A DNA stretch of 64,000 nt from Hyphomicrobium_A sp963782555 (GTDB lineage Bacteria; Pseudomonadota; Alphaproteobacteria; Rhizobiales; Hyphomicrobiaceae), in the NCBI GenBank assembly GCA_963782555.1, contig CAWAKB010000006.1, positions 124,001 to 188,000 of the forward strand. The letters run 5' to 3'. The notes below the pieces were generated by a model. That model was not told the origin of the DNA and made no database searches. It was given only the letters and a program-made list of their open reading frames with translations. The position numbers and the translations under genes were made by a program. This document shows positions 43,116-52,013 of this stretch, in pieces. Each line of letters begins with the position of its first letter. Positions within the stretch are counted from its first letter, which is position 1.

Positions 43116-43358
43116 TTACGGTGCCGTGCGCGGTGCTGCCTGCGCTTGCCGTTCCGTTGGATAGGCCGTGCGGTTTCTGCACCGCTCCACGACGCGCTGG
43201 CGTGTGGCTCGGAAGGCCAAGGCGGCCTCCAGCGCTTGCGCTTCAATGGCGGCGGCCGCGGCAGCCGCCTGGAGCGTCCGATTGCCCGGTGAGAGCCAGT
43301 AGGCCGCCTGGGCGCTCTCCAGGGTCTCCAGGCGTGCGTTGATCTGTTCGGCGGTCAT
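43116..43358 (-). CDS. Small helical protein, 80 aa
   Basis: An Ala/Glu-rich protein (MTAEQINARLETLESAQAAY, then LQAAAAAAAIEAQALEAALAFRATR) predicted to form a coiled coil. GGGAGGGCGAGG lies upstream of the ATG. No family is recognised. The surrounding sequence on this strand is decayed. Confidence 0.5.
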   Translation of the reverse strand: MTAEQINARLETLESAQAAYWLSPGNRTLQAAAAAAAIEAQALEAALAFRATRQRVVERCRNRTAYPTERQAQAAPRTAP

Positions 43359-43594
43359 TGGCCTCGCCCTCCCCGTATCGGGTCCGCTGGCGGCCATAGG
43401 CCCGCGCCTCCAGGCGCGGATTGGCGCTCCTATCTCGTGTTGAGCAACCCTTTGTGCGTCGATAACGTTCGGGCGCTCGGGTCGTTCCGTTTCTGAACAA
43501 CGGCCGCGAGGCGGGGCGAGACCATGGACGAAATCGCCGGCAAGATCGCGCGCAACGGGCTGTTCGCGCTTCCCATCTCAAGACAGGAATTTGC

Positions 43595-43822
43595 TGATTA
43601 CTATCTTGACCTTTCCGGGTGAGCACCGGCGCCAGGGCGGCAATAGCGTCATTGAACAGTGCGGCGTTGCGCGAGTTATCGCAGCGCCGGCAGATCTCCT
43701 CGACGAGTGACCACACCGAGGCCAGGCGCGCCTCGTCTGTATCTGCTGTTGTGCTGCGGCTCCAGCGGCACGATCGCAGCGCCGACTGCACCGGTAAGAA
43801 CTTCGCGGCGGGTCTTGGCCAT
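43595..43822 (-). pseudogene. Small Tat-exported protein, frameshifted
   Basis: The ATG at 43822 opens a frame beginning MAKTRREVLTGAVGAAIVPL, a twin-arginine signal. About 25 codons on, the sense continues in another frame as ARLASVWSLVEEICRRCDNS, then NAALFNDAIAALAPVLTR, a helical stretch likely to be the mature part. A one- or two-base change would join them. The family is not recognised; I call it a probable disrupted gene. Confidence 0.5.
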
Positions 43823-44045
43823 TTTGCCTGCGGGTTGAAAAAGTCCCCCTAAATATGGGCGAGAGACTCGGTTTTTGGAGCGAATGACCTGTCGGGGGAG
43901 AGGCCAATGTCGCCTTGTTGCCGACATTGAGCGCCGTTGTTTGCCGCCATGGATTCGTTGACCTGTCCCGCCAATACCCGATAACGAGCATGTGACCACC
44001 GCCTCCACGGCGGCGCGCCGACAACGGCAACATAGCGAGGGCAAG

Positions 44046-45570
44046 ATGTCATCATCGGAAACCCAGACTGTCGGCCCCGACCTTGCCCAAGGTATCGATG
44101 CCGCCGCCCTGGGCGAGGGCGCCATGCTTCTTGGCCACGTCGGGGACGACGCGGTTCTACTTACGCGTCTTAGCGAGGAGATCTTCGCGATTGGCGCTGT
44201 CTGCACGCACTACAGCGGCCCGCTCGCGGACGGCCTGCTCGTGGGCGACACCGTCCGATGCCCGCTGCATCATGCCTGCTTCAGCTTGCGCACGGGTGAG
44301 GCCTTGCGCGCACCGGCGCTAAATCCGGTCCCGTGCTGGCGCGTCGAGCGCTTAAACGGACGGCTATTCGTCCGCGAAAAGGCGAAGCAAGTGGCGCAAG
44401 GCTCGCGCAGCAGCAATGTTGTGCGCGCCATCGTCATCATCGGCGGAGGGGCCGCGGGCAACGCCGCTGCTGAGATGCTGCGCCGCGAAGGATTCGACGG
44501 CGCCATCACGATGCTCAGCGCCGACGCCGCGCTTCCCTACGACAGGCCGAACCTGTCGAAGGATTTCCTCGCCGGCACTGCGCCGGAGGATTGGCTTCCC
44601 CTTCGCACGCCCGAATTCTACGCCAAGCATCGCATCGACGTGCGGCTCGAATCGCGCGTTACCGCCATTGATGCGACCGCACGCTCGGTCGCCATCGAGA
44701 GTGGAGAGCGGCTCGGGTACGACGCGCTCCTCTTAGCGACGGGGGCCAGTCCTGTCCGGCTCGACATCCCGGGCGCACAGTCCAGCAAGCTGCACTATCT
44801 GCGCACACTAGCCGACAGCCGCGCGCTGATCGCCGCGGCAAAGGACGCTAGCAGCGCAGCCGTAATCGGATCAAGCTTCATCGGCCTGGAGGCCGCCGCT
44901 GCGCTGCGCGAGCGGGGGCTTGAGGTGCACGTCATCGGGCCGCAGACACGCCCGCTAGAGCGCGTGCTCGGCTCCGAGCTCGGCGACATGATCAAAGCGT
45001 TGCACGAGTTCTCGCGGCGTCATCTTCCATCTGGGAACGACGCTGGCCTCAATCGACGGCTCCCACGTGACGCTCAAGAACGGCGAGCGGGTGGCCGCCG
45101 ACCTCGTCGTCGCCGGGATCGGCGTGCGGCCGGACGTTGGCATTGCCGAGAAAGCCGGGCTTGCCGTCGATAACGGTGTTCTTGTCGATGCGCATTTGCA
45201 GACGAGCGCTGCGGGCATCTTTGCTGCCGGGGACATCGCGAGGTGGCCGGATCCGCATTCCGGTAGCAGCATCCGCGTCGAGCATTGGGTGCTTGCCGAG
45301 CGGCAAGGACAGGTGGCCGCCCGCAATATGCTTGGGCGCGCCGAGCCCTTCGACGCTGTCCCGTTCTTCTGGAGCCAGCACTACGATCTTGCGATCCGCT
45401 ACGTTGGACACGCTGAAGGCTGGGACAGCATCGAGATCGAGGGCGACCCCACGCGCCACGACTGCACGGCGAACTACATCAAGATGGGCCGCAAGCTAGC
45501 CGTCGCAACCGTCTCCCGCGATGTGGAGAGCCTTCGCGCCGAGGTCGAGTTCGAAGGGGTGCATTCGTGA
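44046..45570 (+). pseudogene. Rieske-type FAD/NAD(P)H ferredoxin reductase, one frameshift
   Basis: An AIFM3-like fusion. The N-terminal Rieske domain shows CTHYSGPL and CPLHHACF, the two Cys-His pairs for [2Fe-2S]. Next comes a pyridine-nucleotide-disulfide-type reductase: FAD site IVIIGGGAAGNAAAEML, LPYDRPNLSKDFL, LLLATGA, and NAD site AAVIGSSFIGLEAAAAL. The frame breaks near 45013 (after MIKALHE) and resumes in the next frame as GVIFHLGTTLASIDG through GIFAAGDIARWPDP to 45570. Removal of one base restores it. The start at 44046 has GAGGGCAAG upstream. It could feed electrons to an oxygenase; none is adjacent. Real decay or sequence error cannot be told apart here. Confidence 0.85.
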
Positions 45571-45688
45571 GAGCGACGCCGCTGTTCGGTTCCGCAAGGA
45601 CGCGCCAATCCGGGACGGCAAGTGAGGCGATAGGCAAAAGAGCGATTTGACAAGGTGCCGCACGGGTCACGCGATGAGGAGTGTCAAC

Positions 45689-46034
45689 ATGCCCACCATC
45701 ACAACGCAGACGGCGTTGAGATCTTCTACAAGGACTGGCAGCCCATCGTCTTCAGCCATGGCTGGCCGCTGTCGGCCGATGACTGGGATGCGCAGATGCT
45801 GTTCTTTAGACCGGCAAACCGGCCGAGGCGAACATCCGGAACTGGTGGCGGCAGGGCATGATGGGCGGTGCCAAGGCGCACTACGACGGCATCGTCGCCT
45901 TCTCGCAGACCGATTTCACCGAGGACCTGAAGAAAATCACCGTTCCGGTGCTCGTCATGCACAGCGAGGACGATCGGATCGTGCCGTACGTGGCGGCCGG
46001 GCCGTTCCCTTTGACAGTGCCCTTTTTGGGATGA
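45689..46034 (+). pseudogene. Non-haem haloperoxidase-like alpha/beta hydrolase, internally deleted
   Basis: After ATG (GAGGAGTG upstream) the peptide MPTITT continues after a frame change as DGVEIFYKDW and IVFSHGWPLSADDWDAQMLFF, matching chloroperoxidase-type hydrolases. It then jumps to KPAEANIRNWWRQGMMGGAK, FSQTDFTEDLKKITVPVLVM and HSEDDRIVPY. About 110-120 residues between these parts are missing, including the catalytic serine elbow, and the C-terminal histidine region is also absent. A relic. Confidence 0.8.
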
Positions 46035-46112
46035 ACGCCCGATGAGCACCAAGCAGGACAGCGAGAATAAAGTGCTAGAAATGGCGGCCCCGTCGCCGCC
46101 ATGCGGGATTGA

Positions 46113-46265
46113 GGCGGCAAGCGCGGCCGCAAGAAGGGCCCGGCGGCGATCAAGTATCGCAATCCGAAGAATTCATCGCAGACCTGGACGGGCCGCGGCC
46201 GCAAACCGAACTGGCTTGTCGACGCCGTCAAGAAGGGCGCCAAGCTCGAGAACTTCGCGGTCTAG
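46113..46265 (+). pseudogene. H-NS-like protein, C-terminal DNA-binding fragment
   Basis: Directly after a stop codon the frame reads GGKRGRKKGPAAIKYRNPKN and TWTGRGRKPNWLVDAV, then ends. TWTGRGRxPxWL is the AT-hook-like core of the H-NS family DNA-binding domain. No start or oligomerisation domain precedes it, so only about 50 C-terminal residues are left. The other histone-like features of the protein are absent. Confidence 0.75.
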
Positions 46266-46420
46266 CGCATCACGAGGCGATCAGCCTCAAGTTTGAAAAT
46301 CGCCATTCGCCGAAGCGACAGAGACGCGCCGAGCCATGGCAAGGGCCTCGCCGATTTGCGGCGTGCGCCATTAGATCTTCCTACTCAGGACGAGCGGATG
46401 ACCGCCCCCGGCCCGGCTAC

Positions 46421-46569
46421 CAGTGACTCGGCGTACGCGGGGACGATAAGCCGAGTCACTGGTCATTTGAGGAGCCAACATTGGGCCTACGCGCTCCTCG
46501 AAATCCAATGGAGCCGACCGCAGCGATGCCAGCTAGATTCGGAAAATACCTACTGTGGATAACCCGGCC
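46421..46569 (+). repeat. 150-bp hairpin-bearing repeat, copy 1
   Basis: The stretch matches the reverse complement of 61446-61595 closely over most of its length. It opens with a perfect 10-base inverted repeat, GTGACTCGGC (46423-46432) and GCCGAGTCAC (46450-46459), around a 17-base loop, and ends with a segment translating as MPARFGKYLLWITRP. It has no transposase and resembles a non-autonomous or REP-like element. Confidence 0.8.
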
Positions 46570-46714
46570 TCATGATGACGGAAGCCTCGGGGTAAAACAA
46601 GAAAAATGCGTCAAGCCGATTTTTTGTGATTCCGCATCCCAAACGACGTGCGATCGGAACGGTATCTCCTCCGCAGCGTTTCCCCAGTTCGAGAGGTCAC
46701 AGTGGAGAAAGACA

Positions 46715-47221
46715 ATGAGACCTATTCTGATCGCTACGGTTGCTGCGTGTGCTGTTAGCAGCCTCGCTGCAGCGCAGGACGCACCGAAGACAGCGCCAGG
46801 AGCGGAGCAGCCACCGACGGTGACGATGGATAAAGCTACGCCTGATATGAAAGCCCCTGAAGGACAACAGCAGACAGCGCCGACAAATCGAGTTGGTGAA
46901 GCGGTTCCCCCTATGAAGTCCGCTGATCCCCAGAGCGCGGATGCAGGTGCGATTGCGACGTTGGTACCCGACCAGCAATGGGTTGGGCGATACGTCTACA
47001 GCAGCGATGGCAAAGACCTCGGGAAGATCGCCTCGGTGAAGAAGAATGGCACCTCCGGCGAAATCTACTTCGACATGGGAGGTTTTCTTGGGCTCGGCGC
47101 CACGCGCAAAAGCGTAACGTCCGATCAGATCCAAGACGCGAAGAACGACCGCATCGTGCTGAAACTCAGCGAAGCCGAGGCTCAGAAACTTCCTGCAGCT
47201 GCTGAAGACAAAACCCAATAA
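46715..47221 (+). CDS. Secreted PRC-barrel domain protein
   Basis: A 168-residue exported protein: a signal peptide (residues 1-20, AVSSLAAAQ), a low-complexity Pro/Thr/Gln region to about residue 90, and a PRC-barrel domain (WVGRYVYSSDGKDLGKIASV, EIYFDMGGFLGLG, KSVTSDQIQDAKNDRIVLKL). PRC-barrel proteins are frequent in Rhizobiales stress regions; their envelope function is unclear. GGAGAAAGACA precedes the ATG. The gene follows the hairpin repeat by about 145 bases and has its own terminator. Confidence 0.85.
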   Translation: MRPILIATVAACAVSSLAAAQDAPKTAPGAEQPPTVTMDKATPDMKAPEGQQQTAPTNRVGEAVPPMKSADPQSADAGAIATLVPDQQWVGRYVYSSDGKDLGKIASVKKNGTSGEIYFDMGGFLGLGATRKSVTSDQIQDAKNDRIVLKLSEAEAQKLPAAAEDKTQ

Positions 47222-47247
47222 TAGCAGTCTGAAACTCTATGTGCTTC

Positions 47248-47276
47248 GGAGCTCCGCCCCGCGGGGCTCCTTTTTT
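47248..47276 (+). terminator. Rho-independent terminator after the PRC-barrel gene
   Basis: GGAGC...GCTCC enclosing a GCCCCGCGGGGC palindrome, followed directly by six T. It lies about 27 bases after the stop codon. Confidence 0.85.
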
Positions 47277-47550
47277 ATTGCCCCCCGTGCTGTCGGGAAC
47301 CGGCCCCCACAACAACGCCCTCCGCGCGCCGCTCCCTTCCAAAATCCGTGATGCGCAACGTCCTCAAAATCCGTGGACCGCAGCAACCTCCCGCATCCAA
47401 AACTCGTGCACTTCGCGCGCGCAGCGTTTTCAGCACCAACTCCGCGATGGGCGGGACCTACGAAGTGTGGATCATCGACAACGGGTTTCTCTACGAAGTC
47501 GTCACCCACGACGTCTTCGCCACCTGGCTCGACGGTATCCTCCAGACCAT

Positions 47551-47713
47551 AGCTACTAGTGCCATTGAGGTTCATATCCAACGCGGCGGCGTCGAAGACC
47601 TGCCCGTCGATTAGGCTGATGGCTCTGTCAACCGTGGAGGCCGAGACCACCGACTCGCATCCGAGGTCGGCCAGCACATCTTCAATCGTCATCAGGAGCA
47701 GGATTTCATCCTC
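47551..47713 (-). pseudogene. Response-regulator receiver fragment, copy of 63322-63484
   Basis: A 163-base segment nearly identical to part of the receiver gene at 63146-63523. On the minus strand it encodes VEDEILLLMTIEDVLADLGC, VVSASTVDRAISLIDGQVFD and LDMNLNGTSS, then leaves the family. The start of the domain and the conserved lysine region are absent, and the sequence on either side is unrelated. A duplicated, truncated receiver. The surrounding 47.28-47.93 kb holds no intact gene that I can support. Confidence 0.8.
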
Positions 47714-47929
47714 GACGACGCCCTGCAGGCCCATCATTGCTGCCACCAGCGCAATGGCCACAAGCCCCAGGCAAAGCCATGAAGCGGTGTCAGCCTCTGA
47801 GTAGATTCCGAGTTTGCCGGTAATGACTGCAGGTAGCCTACACTTTCTATCACGACCTTGTCTAACACCCTCAGTCAACCTGATCTGAGGCGGGAGCAGT
47901 ATCTATACGTCGACAGTCTGGAGGGTAGT

Positions 47930-48118
47930 ATGATGAGCTTTCACGCAAATAGACCACAAGTGCCGCATGTGACCGCGTTGTTCAGGGATGGCGCGCATTC
48001 TTTCTTGTTATCGGAGGGGGCCACGCTCGCCGAGCTTGCAACGCATGTAGACGATCTCGGCGCGTCACACGAGGGCGCCCCAATCGCGATCCATGTCGAA
48101 TTCGACAGCCCGCGGTAG
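47930..48118 (+). CDS. Small conserved-looking soluble protein, 62 aa
   Basis: The product runs MMSFHANRPQVPHVTALFRD, then AHSFLLSEGATLAELATHVDDLG and a short C-terminal beta strand (IAIHVEFDSPR). GAGGGTAGT lies directly before the ATG pair. It reads as a compact alpha/beta protein; the family is not named with certainty. It stands alone upstream of the DUF3309 gene. Confidence 0.65.
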   Translation: MMSFHANRPQVPHVTALFRDGAHSFLLSEGATLAELATHVDDLGASHEGAPIAIHVEFDSPR

Positions 48119-48248
48119 ACGTTATCCTCCAAGCCGATTATTCCAGAACCTACGCGGCGAAGTTGGGGAGGGCATGAGAGGGGTGTGGGGTTGCGTTCGA
48201 AGTCGCAAGGCGCGGTTGTTGTCTAATCTAGCATAAGGAGATTCGAGA

Positions 48249-48413
48249 ATGTCACTTGGGACGATCATTCTCATCATCTTGGTGATCGCATTGTTGGGCG
48301 GCTTCTCCGGAATCGGAGGCGGGCCCTTTTACGGTACCGGCTACTACGGCGGCGGCGGACTTGGCCTTGTGTTGATCATCGTGCTGATCTTAGTTCTGCT
48401 CGGTAAGTTTTGA
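48249..48413 (+). CDS. DUF3309 small membrane protein, 54 aa
   Basis: Begins MSLGTIILIILVIALLGG, has a glycine/tyrosine turn (GGGPFYGTGYYGGGGLG) and a second hydrophobic helix (LVLIIVLILVLLGKF). This is the typical DUF3309 pattern found throughout Rhizobiales, often near stress genes; its role is unknown. AAGGAG precedes the ATG and a strong terminator follows immediately. Confidence 0.9.
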   Translation: MSLGTIILIILVIALLGGFSGIGGGPFYGTGYYGGGGLGLVLIIVLILVLLGKF

Positions 48414-48428
48414 GCCGAGAAGATCATC

Positions 48429-48452
48429 GGCCCCGCCTCGGCGGGGCCTTTG
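48429..48452 (+). terminator. Rho-independent terminator after the DUF3309 gene
   Basis: Perfect 9-base stem GGCCCCGCC and GGCGGGGCC with a two-base spacer, followed by TTTG. It begins 15 bases after the DUF3309 stop codon. Confidence 0.8.
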
Positions 48453-48487
48453 CCTTTATGACGACTGCAACCCGTGAGGCATGCCGC

Positions 48488-48880
48488 ATGAAAGGTTTTG
48501 TGCACGACATCGAGCATCTCGCTGTCAAGAATGATGAGTTTCGCCGCGTGCTTTACACGGCAAAGCACTGCCAGCTCGTCGTCATGGCGTTAAAACCCAA
48601 GGAAGAGATCGGGACGGAAGTCCACAAGCTCGACCAGTTCTTTCGCGTTGAGGAAGGGGCCGGTGAAGCGGTTCTCGATGGCGTTCGGACGACGATCCGA
48701 TCTGGCTTCGCGGTCCTCGTGCCGGCCGGGACCAAACACAATATCATCAATTCCGGCAGTGTTCCGCTGAAGCTCTACACGCTCTATGCGCCACCAAATC
48801 ATCGGGACGGCGTCGTCCACCATAGTCGGGCCGATGCGGAGGCCGACACCGAACACTTCGACGGCAAGACGACGGAGTAG
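48488..48880 (+). CDS. Cupin-domain protein
   Basis: A 130-residue single-domain cupin. The two metal-site motifs are recognisable: EIGTEVHKLDQFFRVEEGAGEAVLDG (His and Glu ligands) and VLVPAGTKHNIINSG (final His). The C-terminal THYAPPNHRDGVVH-like part (LYTLYAPPNHRDGVVHHSRA) is typical of small bacterial cupins annotated as sugar-phosphate isomerase-like, without proven activity. The ATG at 48488 has GAGG about ten bases upstream. Upstream starts would run through the preceding terminator. Confidence 0.88.
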   Translation: MKGFVHDIEHLAVKNDEFRRVLYTAKHCQLVVMALKPKEEIGTEVHKLDQFFRVEEGAGEAVLDGVRTTIRSGFAVLVPAGTKHNIINSGSVPLKLYTLYAPPNHRDGVVHHSRADAEADTEHFDGKTTE

Positions 48881-48966
48881 CATGGTCTAAAGTTTTATGA
48901 CGAACGGGCCACTGGTGTGTGGTGCGACACGCAAGGGGCAGCGAGGGTCGCTCGCTCCCCCGAAAT

Positions 48967-49119
48967 TTACTTTTTGGCCTGCATGGTGCTCTTTCCGTGA
49001 GCGTCCATGGAAGACTTCTGGGCTGCGCCGCAGCAGCTTTGCGCCTTCGTTGACTTCTCGAGGGCAGCGGCGTGATCACCTTTGCCGTGGCCTGGGTGCG
49101 TTCCAGCTCGGAACAACAT
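48967..49119 (-). CDS. Possible small His/Cys/Lys-rich protein, 50 aa
   Basis: The frame ends with HPGHGKGDHAAALEKSTKAQ, SCCGAAQKSS and DAHGKSTMQAKK, a composition that suggests metal binding. No good ribosome-binding site is seen and the start is unclear (49119 or a GTG at 49182). It could be the tail of a decayed gene. The remaining part of 48881-49320 shows no gene. Confidence 0.35.
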   Translation of the reverse strand: MLFRAGTHPGHGKGDHAAALEKSTKAQSCCGAAQKSSMDAHGKSTMQAKK

Positions 49120-49320
49120 TTCCAGGTCTATCGGATCGGACCCTAGCGAGGGGGGCAATGTTGTTAGAGTCGGAATCCACACACACCCGCTCGTGAACTC
49201 GCAATCCGATGCTCCACGTCACGTAGCGAGCGGCGGCGTTCGCAGGGCGCCGGCGGACGGTCAGCCAAGTCCAGCACCTCGGCTCGCATTCGTGTGCCGA
49301 AAGCACTTTATGGCAGACAG

Positions 49321-49497
49321 TTAGGACGGACTCGGTACGGCCTCGTTTTCGTCCTCACGCTCATCGTCAGAGTCGCCACTGGCATCCGCCTCGGGGTCAT
49401 CGTTTGAGTCGGTGACAACCGGCTCGGCCGGTTGATCGCGCCCTTCCTGCTCGAGGTCGGCGTCCGACTCAGTCTTTTCGAGCTTGCGCTTGTCCAT
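49321..49497 (-). CDS. Small acidic disordered protein, 58 aa
   Basis: A low-complexity acidic protein (MDKRKLEKTESDADLEQEGR to ENEAVPSPS) with about one third Asp/Glu after a short basic start. AGGAAAGGAA precedes the ATG at 49497. Predicted disordered and soluble. Similar acidic small proteins occur in Rhizobiales stress regions, but I cannot name the family. Confidence 0.6.
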   Translation of the reverse strand: MDKRKLEKTESDADLEQEGRDQPAEPVVTDSNDDPEADASGDSDDEREDENEAVPSPS

Positions 49498-49586
49498 GAG
49501 AGTTCCTTTCCTGTCTTCCGTGCCCGGTTGTTTTAGCAGCCACTCAGATGAGCGCGCCGGTGCCGCGGCCAGGGTTCGACCGCTTT

Positions 49587-49832
49587 TCACCAGTCCGAGC
49601 TGAATGGATTAGGGTCCTTGAGCGTCAGTGTGCCGGCCCCATCGTCAGATAGGCAGCGTGTCTGAAACGTCGCGCCAGAGTTCAGTGGAGACGTAATCGC
49701 GATTGTGATGTCCTTGAGTGCGACCTCTGGAGCGCCAGCCTGCGCAGACCAACCCGTGATGGTCGTGGCGCCGGCGTCTATCAAGCCAGTGCCTAGAAGC
49801 GTTGCATTGTTAAAGACATTGCATGTGGGCAT
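49587..49832 (-). CDS. Hypothetical protein, 81 aa
   Basis: A Thr/Ser/Gly-rich, probably beta-structured protein with two cysteines (MPTCNVFNN and QTRCLSDDG). No signal peptide, membrane segment or named family is seen, and the ribosome-binding site (AAAGG, far upstream) is weak. It resembles the size and composition of minor phage structural proteins, but this is only an impression. Confidence 0.45.
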   Translation of the reverse strand: MPTCNVFNNATLLGTGLIDAGATTITGWSAQAGAPEVALKDITIAITSPLNSGATFQTRCLSDDGAGTLTLKDPNPFSSDW

Positions 49833-50339
49833 TTGATTGCAGACCTTTGGATCGACTCTAGTCGCGCGTCTTCGGGCTACAAGGCCGCGTGCGTCAATGC
49901 ATGGCAGCGGTTACGGCAGTAGAGTACGACCCCGGATACGCCCGGGCTAGGCCCGGAAACTACCTACTGGCTACCCTCGCAGGGGCTGAAGTATTGTCAG
50001 TTTAAGCGAAACTCGAATCTCAATGACTTTTCCTTGGCTCATCCCGAAGCGCTTGAATGGCCCGAGAGGGAGCACGCGAACCCTCTAGCGGTTGCGCCGA
50101 ACTAACTTATCCGACATCGCAGCAAACTGCTGCGCCCGCGCTCAGCCGCCGCAGCTTGACGTATGCCCGGAGCCGGAGCCAAGTGGCAGGCGCGCCAAAT
50201 TGCTCACGGCTACGTTCCCTCGCGGTCATGCGGTGCTAATGAGCCACCGGTCGTTGCCGGGTCCGATCAACTACGCATGAACCAAAAGCACTGGCCGCGA
50301 CTTACCGGTATTGAACAGAAAGAAGCAACGGAGGCGAAG
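49833..50339. other. Intergenic region, no gene; possible repeat trace
   Basis: About 500 bases without a convincing gene. Around 49957-49980 CGGAAACTACCTACTGGCTA resembles the end of the hairpin repeat (CGGAAAATACCTACTGTGGA at 46540-46560) and may be a decayed third copy. The right end carries the ribosome-binding site of the HPF-like gene. Confidence 0.4.
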
Positions 50340-50675
50340 ATGCAGATCGAGGTCAATACGGGCAGCAACATCGAGGGGAGCGAGGAGCTCACCGCCCATG
50401 TTAAAGGTGCGGTGGAGAACGCCCTGAACCGATTCAGCGATCGGGTCACGCGGGTGGAAGTCCATCTCAGCGACGTAAACAGCGACAAGGGTGGGCAGGA
50501 CGATAAGCGCTGCATGATGGAGGTTCGCCTTGAAGGGCGCCAGCCCACCGCCGTCACGCACGAGGCAACGACTTTGGAGCAAGCGGTCGCCGGTGCGGCC
50601 GGCAAGCTCAAGAGGTCTGTCGAGCACACCTTGGACCGCGAGAGCACCTTGAGGGGATTGCGAGACCATCGTTAG
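50340..50675 (+). CDS. HPF/RaiA-family ribosome-associated protein
   Basis: A 111-residue protein with the S30AE/HPF fold: MQIEVNTGSNIEGSEELTAH, a first helix (VKGAVENALNRFSDRVTRVEVHLSDVN), CMMEVRLEGRQPTAVTHEA, and a second helix (TLEQAVAGAAGKLKRSVEHTL). Such proteins bind the 30S subunit and hibernate or stabilise ribosomes in stress. It is the short form, lacking the long-HPF dimerisation domain. ACGGAGGCGAAG precedes the ATG; the longer frame upstream is not family-like. Confidence 0.82.
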   Translation: MQIEVNTGSNIEGSEELTAHVKGAVENALNRFSDRVTRVEVHLSDVNSDKGGQDDKRCMMEVRLEGRQPTAVTHEATTLEQAVAGAAGKLKRSVEHTLDRESTLRGLRDHR

Positions 50676-50875
50676 AAGAGATGCCCGTGCTTCAGAAGGG
50701 ATCCGGCTCGCCCCCAGAAAAGTGGTTCTCCATCATGTATCGCCCGTCGCGACATGTCCCAGCGGATGGACGAAGGGGCTAGTCCAGGATATGGAATTCG
50801 CACCGGGGATGCAGTGGAAGAGACGACCGATCTCGCTCACAAGGACGTAAGATCAAACTAACGGCGGAGGCTTAC

Positions 50876-51028
50876 ATGAATGCTAACATCTGGCTCATCG
50901 TAACGGTTGTCCTCGTGATATTGTCGGTGGTTCTGGCCATCATGGATCGTTCGTTCCTGTCGCCGATGTACCTGTTGGTGCTCGCGCTGGTTGTTATGGT
51001 GGGCACCAACGTGAAATTTCCATGGTGA
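50876..51028 (+). CDS. Small two-helix membrane protein, 50 aa
   Basis: The product has two hydrophobic helices (WLIVTVVLVILSVVLAIMD and LYLLVLALVVMVG-like LLVLALVVMVGTN) joined by a short polar turn. CGGAGG lies 6 bases before the ATG. A small inner-membrane protein; the family is not recognised. Confidence 0.65.
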   Translation: MNANIWLIVTVVLVILSVVLAIMDRSFLSPMYLLVLALVVMVGTNVKFPW

Positions 51029-51233
51029 TGGACAAATGAGGCTGTCGCTACTGGCAGCCGCCGTATTGACGTTTCACCGTCAGCGACAAGATCATCGAGG
51101 GATCTCCTCAAAAAACTCTATCTCGACGGTTCCCATCGTGCTTTGGCCGCACTAGCGGTTCCCGTGATGAGGAATGCTCGGTGCTGACAGCTTCGCCGCG
51201 ACCTGGACGCCTTCAGTTGAACGGAGAGGATCG

Positions 51234-51467
51234 ATGGAATACGCGACGTTCCGAACGTGGCTGGCTGAACATGGGTGCCGCTTCGATACGCAGCAACATG
51301 AGCGCGGGGAAGGCCACGGCACTCTGACAATCCATCGCGAAGGGCGGACAGCGGAACTGCCACTCGTCGGTTCACGCCACGAGCTCGACCCGCGTTCGGT
51401 TCGCCAGGTTTGCGAAGCACTGGGCCTCAATTGGTCAGATCTTCCCGGACCGAAGGGCCGTGCCTGA
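51234..51467 (+). CDS. HicA/YcfA-like small protein, 77 aa
   Basis: The sequence (FRTWLAEHGCRFD, GHGTLTIHREGRTAELPLVG, LDPRSVRQVCEALGLNWSDL) follows the HicA mRNA-interferase pattern with a conserved Gly-His-Gly and a central catalytic-type His-Arg. GGAGAGG precedes the ATG. In canonical toxin-antitoxin loci a hicB gene lies directly next to hicA; none is visible here, so this may be a HicA-like solitary protein with a different role. Confidence 0.7.
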   Translation: MEYATFRTWLAEHGCRFDTQQHERGEGHGTLTIHREGRTAELPLVGSRHELDPRSVRQVCEALGLNWSDLPGPKGRA

Positions 51468-51629
51468 GCCTTCAGCTGGCTCTGCGTCTAGGTTCCGCGA
51501 TTGCCAATGACCTGAGACCCTTCCTTCCTCCGCTCAGAGGGAGAATCTTGGGCTAGGGCTTTGCCCGTCACCGGTCGTCGCGGCAAGACCTGTTGACATA
51601 TGTGATGAATTCGAAAGAGCCAATGATGA

Positions 51630-51860
51630 GAGGGCACATCACCGAAAAAGATTCTCTATGATTTCTATTATGATCTCACGCAGCGCGCGAAAATAGACTT
51701 CGATTTTTTGGTGCTGACCGTGGCGGCGGCCGTTATTTGCGCTTTGGGCTTTAAGATGAACAGTGCGCCGTCATTGTTGGAGCGATGGTGATTTCCCCGA
51801 TTCTTTATCGTCATCTGCACTGGCGCTGCGACTTACCAGACCGATTGGAGCGCGTTCATC
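51630..51860 (+). pseudogene. DUF389 (TIGR00341-like) membrane protein relic
   Basis: In one frame the sequence reads DLTQRAKIDFDFLVLTVAAA and ICALGFKMNSA; in the next frame AVIVGAMVISPILY follows directly, and later TYQTDWSAFIRAV in the third frame before a stop. Together this is the start of a DUF389 protein, whose hallmark is MNSxAVIIGAM. At least two frameshifts and loss of the rest show a decayed gene. Confidence 0.7.
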
Positions 51861-52013
51861 CGGGCCGTTTGACCCACTTGCGCCTACGCTTAATGTGCCT
51901 CCGGAGAATCTCACCCTGCTTTCGGGCTTGTACTTTGCGTACTGCCCGTCGCGCCATACTTCGATCATTTTATTGAACCACAGCAATTTCCTAATTCGTC
52001 ACAAGGACCACCC

